Source: an uncultured Lentisphaerota bacterium
GTDB lineage: Bacteria > Verrucomicrobiota > Lentisphaeria > Victivallales > GWF2-50-93
Length of the DNA stretch: 43,153 nt
Assembly (NCBI GenBank): GCA_903872565.1
Contig: CAIQLG010000373.1
Coordinates: 1-43,153 of the forward strand
Reading direction: 5' to 3'
The notes below the pieces were generated by a model. It made no database searches. It was not told the origin of the DNA and was given only the letters and a program-made list of their open reading frames with translations. Shown piece by piece: positions 16,582 to 24,577 of the stretch. The first letter of the stretch is position 1. Each line of letters starts with the position of its first letter. The translations under genes were made by a program, and so were the position numbers.

Positions 16582-16962
16582 ATGAATGAAAATGAAATAA
16601 GCCGGGTAATATATGAAAGTGCCATAGAAGTTCACCGAGAACTCGGTGGACCAGGCCTGCTTGAAACTGTATATGAGGAAGCTTTATGTTATGAATTGCA
16701 ACAGCGAGGTTTAGTTGTTGAACGCCAAAAAATACTTCCAATTAAATACAAAAGAACGGCACTGGGAAATCCATTTCGGATTGATTTACTTGTTGACGGC
16801 AAGGTGATAATTGAATGCAAGGCCACAGAACAGTATAATAATATTTTCGAGGTGCAGGTGCTGACTTATCTACGATTGAGCAATTTAAAACTTGGACTTG
16901 TTATCAATTTTGGGGAAGCTCTTGTGAAAAATGGCATCCACCGCGTAGTAAATAAACTCTAA
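16582..16962 (+). CDS. GxxExxY protein (PD-(D/E)XK nuclease-like)
   Basis: The 126-residue product has AAGGA upstream. It carries the family motif GLLETVYEEAL near the N-terminus and a PD-(D/E)XK-type core FRIDLLVDGKVIIECKA, followed by QVLTYL and the C-terminal LGLVINFG strand. Length and motif order match GxxExxY proteins (TIGR04256), which are common, multi-copy and of unknown role, with a predicted nuclease fold. The gene sits between two inverted-repeat elements (16415-16537 and 16979-17104), inside the cobalamin operon between cbiA and cobD-cbiP. It therefore appears to be a mobile cassette rather than a cobalamin gene. Transcription from the operon would pass through it. Confidence 0.85.
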   Translation: MNENEISRVIYESAIEVHRELGGPGLLETVYEEALCYELQQRGLVVERQKILPIKYKRTALGNPFRIDLLVDGKVIIECKATEQYNNIFEVQVLTYLRLSNLKLGLVINFGEALVKNGIHRVVNKL

Positions 16963-16978
16963 AACATAAAATATAATT

Positions 16979-17104
16979 TTAAACGCAATAGGCGCAAGAG
17001 ACGCAAACGTTATAAATACCAAGTACGACATGGGAGTGGAGAGAATATAAATTATTTAAAAAAAATGTATTCCCTTTTGCGTCTTTAGCGTCTCTTGCGT
17101 TAAA
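16979..17104. repeat. GCAA-rich inverted-repeat element, right of the GxxExxY gene
   Basis: The left arm 16979-17009 and the right arm 17076-17104 are inverted repeats of the same ACGCAA-type sequence as the element at 16415-16537, with a ~66-bp AT-rich centre. The right arm ends a few bases before the ribosome binding site of cobD-cbiP. Confidence 0.75.
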
Positions 17105-17118
17105 ATAAAGGATTTTCA

Positions 17119-19695
17119 ATGAATTTGAAATATGGACATGGCGGCGACATGGAACTTTTCAGCCGCATTTCGGGGCGCCCACCGGATGAGATCCTTGATT
17201 TCAGCGTCAATGTGAATCCGGAGGGAATTCCTGATTTTCTCCGTGGCGTGATAATTAGCGGAATCGCAAACATAAGCGCATATCCAGAACAATTTGCTGA
17301 AACTGCGGTACGTGCAGCCGCAGAATATCATGGAATATCGCCAGAAATGATTGTCTTCGGAAATGGAACAAACCAGATTATCCACTGTCTGCCACGTGCA
17401 CTTGGAATCAAAAATGCGATCATCTTCGAACCGGCATTCAGCGAATATGAAAAGGCATGCCGTGCCGCCAAAGTCAAAATCACGATGATTCCTGGAACAG
17501 AAAAAAATAGTTTCGTCCCTGAATTGGAAAAGCTCGATGGCTTGGCAAAACCTGGGACGGCAATATTTCTGGCAAATCCTGGAAATCCTGCCGGAAGCGC
17601 AATGAAATGCCGAGACATATTGGCCGCTTCAAAACGTCATTGTGAATCATTATTTGTTGTTGACGAGGCATTTATAGAATATGCATCTCCGGAATGCGCC
17701 GTTACCACTGAAGGTTTGCCTGAGAACATAATCATTTTCCGATCACTGACTAAATTCTACGGAATTGCCGGGCTAAGAGCCGGTTATGCAATAGGAAATG
17801 CAGATCATATCATTAAGATAAGAAAGCAAATTCCCGAATGGTCCGTCAATACATTCGCGGGCGCCGTGGCGGTGGAAATATTCAAAAACGGTTCGGCTTT
17901 CAGGGAAAAAACCTTCCGTCTGAATCAGGAGCGCCGTGCGAAATTCGCAGAAATGCTGTCGCAGATAAATGACATCAAAGTATTCGATTCTCAGGCAAAT
18001 TATTTTCTGCTCCACACCGGACGTCCATCCGGGGATGTCTTTCCGAAACTCCTTCGGGATTTCGGTGTAGCCGTAAGGGATTGCTCGAACTTCGCCGGTC
18101 TCGAAACCGGAGGATTCATAAGAGTGGCCGTACGGGATGATTCCGACAATGAAAGGCTTGCGCATTCCCTCGGAGAAATCCTTTGCGGCTCCACGAACAA
18201 AATCAGTTTGAACTTGAAAAAACACAAGCCGTCCCTGATGATCCAGGGGACAAGTTCGAGCGTGGGAAAAAGCATTCTGACTGCGGCATTCTGCAGAATT
18301 CTTCTGGATGACGGATATGCAGTGGCGCCATTCAAGGCGCAGAACATGGCGTTAAACTCGTATGTAACTCTTGACGGCGGTGAAATCGGGCGTGCACAGG
18401 CCGTCCAGGCGCAGGCATGCAAGATCGAGCCAGATCCTAGAATGAATCCGATTCTTCTGAAACCAAACTCCGATACCGGATGCCAGGTGATCGTGATGGG
18501 CAAGGCCATCTCAAATATGAATGTCTCCGAATATTTCCGCTACAAGAAAGACATATTCGAAAAAGTCGCAGATGCCTATGATTCTCTGGAAAAAGATTTC
18601 GATGTGCTTGTCCTTGAGGGAGCTGGAAGCCCCGGGGAAATGAATCTCAAGGACGGAGACATCGTCAACATGCGGATGGCTCGCTACGCCGGAAGCCCGG
18701 TACTTCTGGCTGGCGACATTGACCGCGGCGGCGTATATGCCTCCTTGATCGGGACAATGGACACCTTCGAACCATGGGAGCGCAAACTCGTGATGGGATT
18801 CATAATTAACAAATTCCGTGGCGATGTGTCTCTCCTTGCTCCCGCCCACGAATATGTCAAGAAATTCACGAATCGCCCGGTGCTTGGGATCGTTCCATAC
18901 ATTCGCGATATTGCAGTTCCGGAAGAAGATACAACCAGAATTCCATTCGACGATATTTCTGGCAAAGATAAGGCCTGTCTCGATGTCGCTCTAATCCTTT
19001 TGGGGAGGACATCTAATTTCACAGATTTCGCACCGCTTGCCATAGAACCAGATGTAAATGTGAGACTTGTCAGGAAGCTTTCCGATTTCGGGAATCCGGA
19101 TCTTGTTATAATTCCCGGATCTAAAAGCGTCATAAGCGATCTTGACTACCTTAAAAAAAGCGGTCTAGCAGACAAGATAATTGAAAAAACAAAAGCTGGA
19201 GCCTGGCTTGCAGGCATCTGCGGAGGACTTCAAATCTGCGGAGATCTCATCGAGGATCCACATGGAATAGAATCCGGCCAGAAATCCGCCCAGGGCCTCG
19301 GACTTGTCAGACTCAAAACAATACTCGAGCCTGACAAGACGCTTGTCCGTGCTGATAAAGTCAGAACTTCCTATGGCGTGGAAATATCCGGATATGAAAT
19401 TCATCACGGCCAGACAACGGCCGGGAATGGAGTTGAAAGAACAATGCAACGACAGGATGGCACGGCTGTCGGATTCGCATCCGGGAAAATCTGGACAACC
19501 TATCTTCACGGTGTGTTTGACGATGATGTTTTCAGAAGACGATTCATCGATATGATCCGAGCTGACCGTGGGATGAAAACAACGGGAGAAGTCCGCGCCT
19601 TCTACAGCACTGAAAACGCAATAAAGAGGCTCTCAGAAATTGTCAGGGAAAACGTGGATCTCGAATACATCTATCGGAAAATGGGATTGAAATGA
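17119..19695 (+). CDS. cobD-cbiP: CobD-CbiP fusion: threonine-phosphate decarboxylase plus cobyric acid synthase
   Basis: The 858-residue protein joins two enzymes. Residues 1-~360 form a PLP-dependent aminotransferase-fold enzyme like CobD, which makes (R)-1-amino-2-propanol phosphate. It has the start YGHGGDM, the LANPGNPAG loop, VVDEAFIEY and the PLP lysine K212 in RSLTKFYGIAGLRAGY. Residues ~370-858 form CbiP/CobQ, which amidates cobyrinate a,c-diamide to cobyric acid: P-loop GTSSSVGKS (377-385), PFKAQNMALNSYVT, amidotransferase Cys701 in GICGGLQICG and His797 in YLHGVFDD. Each part has its normal length and key residues, so both should work. AAAGGA precedes the ATG, and the stop overlaps cbiB. 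The alternative, a histidinol-phosphate aminotransferase, is unlikely in this context. Confidence 0.92.
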   Translation: MNLKYGHGGDMELFSRISGRPPDEILDFSVNVNPEGIPDFLRGVIISGIANISAYPEQFAETAVRAAAEYHGISPEMIVFGNGTNQIIHCLPRALGIKNAIIFEPAFSEYEKACRAAKVKITMIPGTEKNSFVPELEKLDGLAKPGTAIFLANPGNPAGSAMKCRDILAASKRHCESLFVVDEAFIEYASPECAVTTEGLPENIIIFRSLTKFYGIAGLRAGYAIGNADHIIKIRKQIPEWSVNTFAGAVAVEIFKNGSAFREKTFRLNQERRAKFAEMLSQINDIKVFDSQANYFLLHTGRPSGDVFPKLLRDFGVAVRDCSNFAGLETGGFIRVAVRDDSDNERLAHSLGEILCGSTNKISLNLKKHKPSLMIQGTSSSVGKSILTAAFCRILLDDGYAVAPFKAQNMALNSYVTLDGGEIGRAQAVQAQACKIEPDPRMNPILLKPNSDTGCQVIVMGKAISNMNVSEYFRYKKDIFEKVADAYDSLEKDFDVLVLEGAGSPGEMNLKDGDIVNMRMARYAGSPVLLAGDIDRGGVYASLIGTMDTFEPWERKLVMGFIINKFRGDVSLLAPAHEYVKKFTNRPVLGIVPYIRDIAVPEEDTTRIPFDDISGKDKACLDVALILLGRTSNFTDFAPLAIEPDVNVRLVRKLSDFGNPDLVIIPGSKSVISDLDYLKKSGLADKIIEKTKAGAWLAGICGGLQICGDLIEDPHGIESGQKSAQGLGLVRLKTILEPDKTLVRADKVRTSYGVEISGYEIHHGQTTAGNGVERTMQRQDGTAVGFASGKIWTTYLHGVFDDDVFRRRFIDMIRADRGMKTTGEVRAFYSTENAIKRLSEIVRENVDLEYIYRKMGLK

Positions 19696-20711
19696 TGATT
19701 CAAGATCTTGCCATTCTGATTCTCGCGGCATTTGCCTTGGATTTCATCTTCGGCGATCCGCCAAACCGATTCCACCCGGTATGTTTCGCTGGCTGGTGGG
19801 CCAATTTGATGGAGAATATATTCCGCAAGCTCGGAAACGGTTTCATCCAGGGCATGCTTGCATCTCTCATGGTGCTGCTACCTTTGACTTCATTAGTATT
19901 GATCCTTGTCTATGCCTCGGAAAAATTTGGAGGACTTGCAGGTGGAATCGCGGCCGCATCTGTAGTCCTTTATGTATGTTTTGCGCCAGCAGGCCTTGCC
20001 CTACATGCCAAACGTGTCTTATCGGAACTTAAGAAAAACAATATCGAAGGGGCGCGCAAAGATCTTGGAATGATGGTCGGCAGAAACACTTCGGCACTCG
20101 ATGAGAAATCCGTCGTCAAGGCCTGTGTGGAAAGCGTGGCCGAAAATTACACCGATGGTGTCGCGTCACCACTTTTCTTTGCGGTTGTGGGATTTGTGAT
20201 CGCGGGCAGTACTGGCGCCGCAGCTTTCACAGTTTTTTACAGGGCATCCAACACGCTCGATTCGATGTGGGGAAAACTCAACGACCGCTATCGCCACTTC
20301 GGAACTTTCGCAGCCCGGCTTGACGATATTCTTAATTTCATTCCTGCAAGAATGGCTCTCCCCGTGGTCGCCTTTTCGGCGCTCATGCTTGGATTGAGAT
20401 CTTCAAATTCTCTGAAAATCGGGTTCCGCGACAGCGACAAGCATGAAAGTCCTAATTCCGCCTGGACGGAGGCGGCTTTTTCCGGTGCACTCGGGATTCA
20501 GCTCGGAGGATCTGCAACCTACGGCGAAAGAATAATTGAACATCCTTTGATAGGTGAAGCTCTTGAGGAACCAATTCCTGAGCATATATGTAAAGCAGTA
20601 AGACTTATGATTCTGTCATCGTTAGTTTTTGCAACGACCGCAGTTTTACTTGGAACCGGATTACAGTATCTTCATAAACATATGCAACATGTCTTTGTAG
20701 TCTTTGTTTAG
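19692..20711 (+). CDS. cbiB: Adenosylcobinamide-phosphate synthase
   Basis: The 339-residue integral membrane protein overlaps the end of cobD-cbiP by 4 bases (ATGA). CbiB joins aminopropanol (phosphate) to cobyric acid. Family motifs are present: LDFIFGDPPNRFHPV at the N-terminus, SVAENYTDGVASPLFF, FYRASNTLDSMWG, and AFSGALGIQLGG with Y.ER. The last ~15 residues (LQYLHKHMQHVFVVFV) do not look like a normal CbiB end. They are antisense to a decayed minus-strand frame (20605-20850), which suggests that an insertion replaced the original C-terminus. It is the last gene of the cobalamin series; adenosylation and nucleotide-loop genes (cobA/O, cobU, cobS, cobT) are not in the window. Confidence 0.9.
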   Translation: MMIQDLAILILAAFALDFIFGDPPNRFHPVCFAGWWANLMENIFRKLGNGFIQGMLASLMVLLPLTSLVLILVYASEKFGGLAGGIAAASVVLYVCFAPAGLALHAKRVLSELKKNNIEGARKDLGMMVGRNTSALDEKSVVKACVESVAENYTDGVASPLFFAVVGFVIAGSTGAAAFTVFYRASNTLDSMWGKLNDRYRHFGTFAARLDDILNFIPARMALPVVAFSALMLGLRSSNSLKIGFRDSDKHESPNSAWTEAAFSGALGIQLGGSATYGERIIEHPLIGEALEEPIPEHICKAVRLMILSSLVFATTAVLLGTGLQYLHKHMQHVFVVFV

Positions 20712-20850
20712 CATTGTGTTTGGGACTAAGAGAGGTCACTTCTTCTGTAAGGGGCCAAACAAGACCGATCCTTTCGGCCATTGATCCCGGTACAAAATCA
20801 TCGTGCCTGCAATCGGTCAATCTCCCCTTGCATGTGTTTCGTTTTTCCAT
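20605..20850 (-). pseudogene. Decayed small conserved ORF
   Basis: The minus-strand frame from the ATG at 20850 reads GRLTDCRHDDFVPGS, AERIGLVWPLTEEVTSLS and AKQRLQRHVA. From memory this pattern resembles a ~65-70-residue conserved hypothetical protein that often neighbours nucleotidyltransferase-type genes. After QRHVA the similarity ends and the frame continues antisense through the 3' end of cbiB, where it stops. No partner gene is present. I regard it as a truncated relic whose arrival altered the cbiB C-terminus, but it could be an intact short gene with an extended tail. Confidence 0.4.
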
Positions 20851-20880
20851 TGCCTGATATAGCACCAAATAAGTATTATA

Positions 20881-21759
20881 TCAAACTCCGAATCTTTTCG
20901 AGATATCGCTGAATGCGTCAATCCTGCGGTCCCGCAAAAACGGCCAGTTTCTCCTGACCTTTTCGTTCCTGGCCAGATCAATATCGGCGACAATCACTTT
21001 CTCCTTGTCGCTTCCCGCCCGGGCGATGAACTCGCCCTGTGGTCCTGCAATGAAAGAATTTCCCCAGAACTGGATACCTTCTCCTTTTTTACCAGAAGGG
21101 CTCTGTTCAAAACCTGTCCTGTTGACACTGATTACTGGGATTCCATTTGCGATTGCGTGGGAGCGTTGAATTGTAACCCAGGCATCAAGCTGTCTGTTTT
21201 TCTCCTCCACTTTTTCCTTTGGTGCCCATCCGATCGCGGTCGGATAAACGAGCATATCGGCTCCGGCGAGCGCCATCAGTCTGGCGGCCTCGGGATACCA
21301 CTGGTCCCAGCAGATCATAACTCCAAGAATTCCGGCTGATGTTTTTATTGGTGTGAAGCCCAGATCTCCGGGCGCGAAGTAGAATTTTTCGTAATAGCCA
21401 GGATCGTCGGGAATGTGCATCTTGCGGTATTTCCCGGCGATTTCCCCATTCCTCTCCAATACTACGGCAGTGTTGTGATAGAGTCCGGGAGCGCGTTTCT
21501 CGAAGAGCGAGATGACAATTACTATTCCAAGTGTTTTGGCGAGTTTTCCGAAAAATTCGGTGCTGGGACCTGGTATCGGATCGGAGAGATCAAAATTATC
21601 CGCATCCTCTGTCTGGCAGAAATAATGAGAGCAGTGAAGTTCCTGTAGAACTGCGATCTTCGCACCTCTTCCTGCGGCCTTGCGGATTCCCGCCTCGCTG
21701 CGCCCGATTGATTCCGCACGATTTTTCAAGCAATTCTGCTGGACTATTCCAATTTTCAT
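20881..21759 (-). CDS. aguB: N-carbamoylputrescine amidase
   Basis: The longest frame starts at 21843, but the ATG at 21759 has GGGGAAA just upstream and starts the typical MKIGIVQQNC sequence, giving 292 residues, the family's usual length. It belongs to the carbon-nitrogen hydrolase (nitrilase) superfamily. The catalytic Glu is in LQELH, the Lys in YRKMHIPDDP and the Cys in MICWDQWYPEAAR. The GYYEKFYFAPGD and QFWGNSF motifs are characteristic of AguB, which hydrolyses N-carbamoylputrescine to putrescine, CO2 and ammonia. The agmatine deiminase partner (AguA) is not in the window. The gene is monocistronic. Confidence 0.88.
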   Translation of the reverse strand: MKIGIVQQNCLKNRAESIGRSEAGIRKAAGRGAKIAVLQELHCSHYFCQTEDADNFDLSDPIPGPSTEFFGKLAKTLGIVIVISLFEKRAPGLYHNTAVVLERNGEIAGKYRKMHIPDDPGYYEKFYFAPGDLGFTPIKTSAGILGVMICWDQWYPEAARLMALAGADMLVYPTAIGWAPKEKVEEKNRQLDAWVTIQRSHAIANGIPVISVNRTGFEQSPSGKKGEGIQFWGNSFIAGPQGEFIARAGSDKEKVIVADIDLARNEKVRRNWPFLRDRRIDAFSDISKRFGV

Positions 21760-21819
21760 TTTCCCCTTTTCACAATTAAATAAATTGTCCCACCGCATGG
21801 CAGTCGGGCATCGGAATTT

Positions 21820-21906
21820 CGTCCGGCTGCGGACGACCAGCAATTTCGTTGCTGGACCCCGACCCGGTACAACCGGGCATGATACTCATGGCGACCCTGA
21901 AGGTCG
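21820..21906. repeat. Array of four consecutive small hairpins
   Basis: Within 87 bases there are four perfect stem-loops in a row: CGTCCG/CGGACG (21820-21835), CCAGCAA/TTGCTGG (21837-21855), CCCGG/CCGGG (21863-21877) and CGACC/GGTCG (21892-21906). It lies in the upstream region of aguB, between it and the divergent CNNM gene. Nothing else is recognisable in 21760-22084. It may be a dispersed structured element or a leader RNA. Confidence 0.55.
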
Positions 21907-22084
21907 GGAAATTAATAATCTTCATCTATCTGACAATAACATTTTTCCCTTTTTTTTCAATGCCGAGTTTTCTCAGCGAGACACATGTCACATTGAAATT
22001 CAAGCTTACGATGGTAGATTAATGCCATAATTAAGAATAAATAATGAAATGGCCGGAAATAACCGTTCAGGACAATTCTAGGAA

Positions 22085-23608
22085 ATGACTATAGTAATAT
22101 TATATGTTCTGTTAACTGTTCTGCTGTTGTTGCTGAACGCTTTTTTTGTGCTGGCTGAATTCGCGGCGGTCAAGGCGCGCCCCACCCAGATGGAAGCGCT
22201 TGCGGCAAAGGGCGACCTCCGGGCGAAGATGATGCAGCACATACAGACGAAACTGGACCAGTACCTCTCCGTCTGCCAAGTCGGGATAACTCTGGCAAGT
22301 ATTGGGCTTGGTTTCGTTGGAGAACCGGGATTCGCCAAAATCATAGCATATATCATGTTCAAATCAGGTCTTGGCGACGGAACTACCAACGCTACGGTAC
22401 ATGGATTGGCCATTTCCATCTCCTATGTGCTTATCTCATATCTGCATATTGTCATAGGAGAGCAAGTTCCAAAGATTTTTGCAATTCGAAGAATCGAACA
22501 GGCGGCATTGAACACGGCTTTGCCATTGCATTTCTTTCACTTCCTCTTTTTCGTACCATTGTGGGTGCTCAACTGGTCAGTGGATATTGTCCTGAAGATT
22601 TTAAGAGTTCCAAAGGGAGACAGGCACGAACGACATTCCGAGGATGAAATACGGATAATTCTTGACAAGTCGCAGGCTGGCGGCATGATGTCATTCCGCC
22701 GTCTTCTCTATATTGAAAACGTGCTCGACATGGGAGAGCTGACAGTCAGAAATTCAATGCGTTCGCGGGAACGGATTCATTTTCTCCGCACTGGAGCCAG
22801 CCAGGAGGAGAACGACAAAATAATATCTGAATTCAAACAGTCCCGCTATCCTTTGATTGGAGACGATCCGGAACATCCTGTCGGATATGTCCATATAAAA
22901 GATTTATTTCTGGCAATGCGCTCAGGCAAATCGGCGACAGAACTGAAAAGTTTCGCCCGTCCATGTCTCAAGGCGAAGGAAACTGACCCAATCGAACATC
23001 TGCTGTCTGAAATGCAGCGTCGCGGCAATCATGTGGCGCTTGTCTACAACAGCAAGGGTGCCTGGACAGGTTTTGTCACAATGGAAGACCTGCTGGAGGA
23101 GGTCGTAGGCGCAGTTGAAGAGGAATTCCCACTGGAAGTTCCTGTTTATCTCTCCGACACGCTGACACCCGAGCGGGTTCTGCTGGACGTTGAGGGCGAT
23201 TCAATTGTAGCTGCCGCAGGAAATGCCTTGAAACGTCTTGCTCCGGCAGAGCTTCCCATGCCTGCAGAAACAATTATGCTTTCAGTAACCGAACGTGAAA
23301 GACTGATCAGTAGCTATGTCGGAAAAAACCTGGCGATCCCCCATGCGCGTCTTAAAAGTCTGGCGCGTCCGGTGGTTGTCGTCGCCCGGCTCAAAGAGCC
23401 CATTCCATCGCCTTTACCAGATGAAACAATCAGTCTGCTCTTCATTCTTCTGACTCCTGTGGACATACCGCGAATCCACCAGGTTCTTCTTTCGCACATT
23501 GCACAGATGCTCGACAGTGAATTTCTCTCCGACCGCCTGCTGAATGCGCGGACTCCGGCCGAACTCTTCGACGCGATAAAAACATCCGAACAGGCCTCGC
23601 TCGCGTAA
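22085..23608 (+). CDS. CNNM (CorC/HlyC-type) membrane protein fused to CBS pair and PTS EIIA-like domain
   Basis: The 507-residue product starts with a DUF21/CNNM membrane domain (~1-200). It has LNAFFVLAEFAAVKAR, QVGITLASIGLGF and GEQVPKIFA, the signature of CorC-type magnesium/cobalt exporters. A CBS pair follows (~215-350; RNSMRSRERI, GYVHIKDL, GFVTMEDLLEEVVG). In place of the usual CorC_HlyC transporter-associated domain, the C-terminus (~360-505) is a PTS EIIA type-2-like domain with the phosphorylatable-type His420 in GKNLAIPHARL. This would link ion transport to the phosphotransferase state, or the EIIA fold may be a sensor. No other PTS gene is near. The start codon is well placed but the ribosome binding site is weak. 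Confidence 0.82.
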   Translation: MTIVILYVLLTVLLLLLNAFFVLAEFAAVKARPTQMEALAAKGDLRAKMMQHIQTKLDQYLSVCQVGITLASIGLGFVGEPGFAKIIAYIMFKSGLGDGTTNATVHGLAISISYVLISYLHIVIGEQVPKIFAIRRIEQAALNTALPLHFFHFLFFVPLWVLNWSVDIVLKILRVPKGDRHERHSEDEIRIILDKSQAGGMMSFRRLLYIENVLDMGELTVRNSMRSRERIHFLRTGASQEENDKIISEFKQSRYPLIGDDPEHPVGYVHIKDLFLAMRSGKSATELKSFARPCLKAKETDPIEHLLSEMQRRGNHVALVYNSKGAWTGFVTMEDLLEEVVGAVEEEFPLEVPVYLSDTLTPERVLLDVEGDSIVAAAGNALKRLAPAELPMPAETIMLSVTERERLISSYVGKNLAIPHARLKSLARPVVVVARLKEPIPSPLPDETISLLFILLTPVDIPRIHQVLLSHIAQMLDSEFLSDRLLNARTPAELFDAIKTSEQASLA

Positions 23609-23658
23609 GGCTGAATGCCAGCAAAATTTCATGGTTTGGATTGGTATTGTAAAAATAT

Positions 23659-23675
23659 GAACTATATTATGGTTC
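23659..23675. promoter_or_regulatory. Candidate VapBC operator
   Basis: GAAC...GTTC forms a 17-bp imperfect palindrome (7 of 8 pairs) overlapping an AT-rich promoter-like region 38 bases upstream of vapB. A second GAACTATA half-site lies at 23682-23689. Toxin-antitoxin operons of this type are usually autorepressed at such sites. Confidence 0.45.
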
Positions 23676-23712
23676 ACAGTAGAACTATAAATTTGATGAA
23701 AAGGAATTGTCT

Positions 23713-23973
23713 ATGAAATCTCTCACGATCCATGGGATTGACGATGTTCTTGACAGGAAGCTCAAGATCAGATCAATAAAAGGGAGACTGAGTCTGAACA
23801 AGACTATTAAAAATCTGCTCAGCGAATCGCTTGGAGTTTCAGGCAGGAAGTCTGAACCTGACCATTCAGACGATTTCACCGGTTTTCTAGGTAAATGGAG
23901 CAAGAATGATGTTGCACAGCAAAACAAATCTCTTGAATACTCCAGACCTGTCAATATGGAAGAATGGAAATGA
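23713..23973 (+). CDS. vapB: VapB-type antitoxin (ribbon-helix-helix)
   Basis: The 86-residue product starts at the ATG at 23713 with AAAAGGA upstream. The N-terminus (MKSLTIHGIDDVLDRKLKIRS) and the following helix (SLNKTIKNLLSESLG) have the FitA/VapB ribbon-helix-helix pattern for DNA binding. The acidic, tryptophan-containing C-terminus (FLGKWSKND) is the usual toxin-neutralising arm. It overlaps the toxin gene by 4 bases (ATGA), a typical TA arrangement. It likely represses its own promoter at the palindrome upstream. Confidence 0.8.
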   Translation: MKSLTIHGIDDVLDRKLKIRSIKGRLSLNKTIKNLLSESLGVSGRKSEPDHSDDFTGFLGKWSKNDVAQQNKSLEYSRPVNMEEWK

Positions 23974-24371
23974 AAAAAATTATACTTGACACAAGCGCAT
24001 ACATTGACTTTTTCGGGGGGAACAGAAAGATTTTGTCGGCTTTGTCCTTTGCGGAAACTGTATATGTTCCGGCAATAGTTTTGGGAGAGCTTTATTCCGG
24101 ATTTGATCTGACTGCCAGAGGAGTTAAAAAAAGAAATGAGCTGGCAGAATTTCTGAGAAAGCCGACAGTTGAAATTGTTCCAATTACAGATGAGACGGCC
24201 GAGTTTTATGGAAAAGTAATCTCTGATTTGAAAAGAAATGGCACGCCGATCCCAATAAACGATGTGTGGATTGCCGCCAACACTTTTGAGACCGGTTCCG
24301 TGCTCGTTACATACGACAGGCATTTCAATAAGATCCCAGGACTTCGTGTCTGGAACGAAGCACTTGTTTGA
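23970..24371 (+). CDS. vapC: VapC-type PIN domain ribonuclease toxin
   Basis: The 133-residue product starts at the ATG at 23970, which overlaps the antitoxin stop; the in-frame ATG at 23964 is an alternative. It shows the four acidic PIN-domain positions: ILDTSAYID at the N-terminus, GELYSG, INDVWIAA and YDRHF. Family members cleave tRNA or rRNA and arrest growth when the antitoxin is lost. Together with vapB it marks the left edge of an accessory island ahead of the helicase operon. It may stabilise the island or act as an independent abortive-infection module. Confidence 0.85.
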   Translation: MKKIILDTSAYIDFFGGNRKILSALSFAETVYVPAIVLGELYSGFDLTARGVKKRNELAEFLRKPTVEIVPITDETAEFYGKVISDLKRNGTPIPINDVWIAANTFETGSVLVTYDRHFNKIPGLRVWNEALV

Positions 24372-24577
24372 CAAATCACAGTTTTGTCACAAGAGTAACA
24401 AAATTTAAAATCCTTTTTGTGTGTTATGTGCTTTTTTGTGGCTAATATTTATGGGATATCCGGAATTGCCCGCGAAAAACACTAATAACGCGAACTTTAG
24501 TACAGTCACTATTATGATAACAATTTGACGGGCATCCACACCATTGAGTAAGTTAAATATTTTATATAGGGCATAAT

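Noticed and set aside
16415-17104. CRISPR array
   Set aside because: The GCAA-rich arms are inverted and flank a gene; there are no regularly spaced direct repeats with unique spacers.
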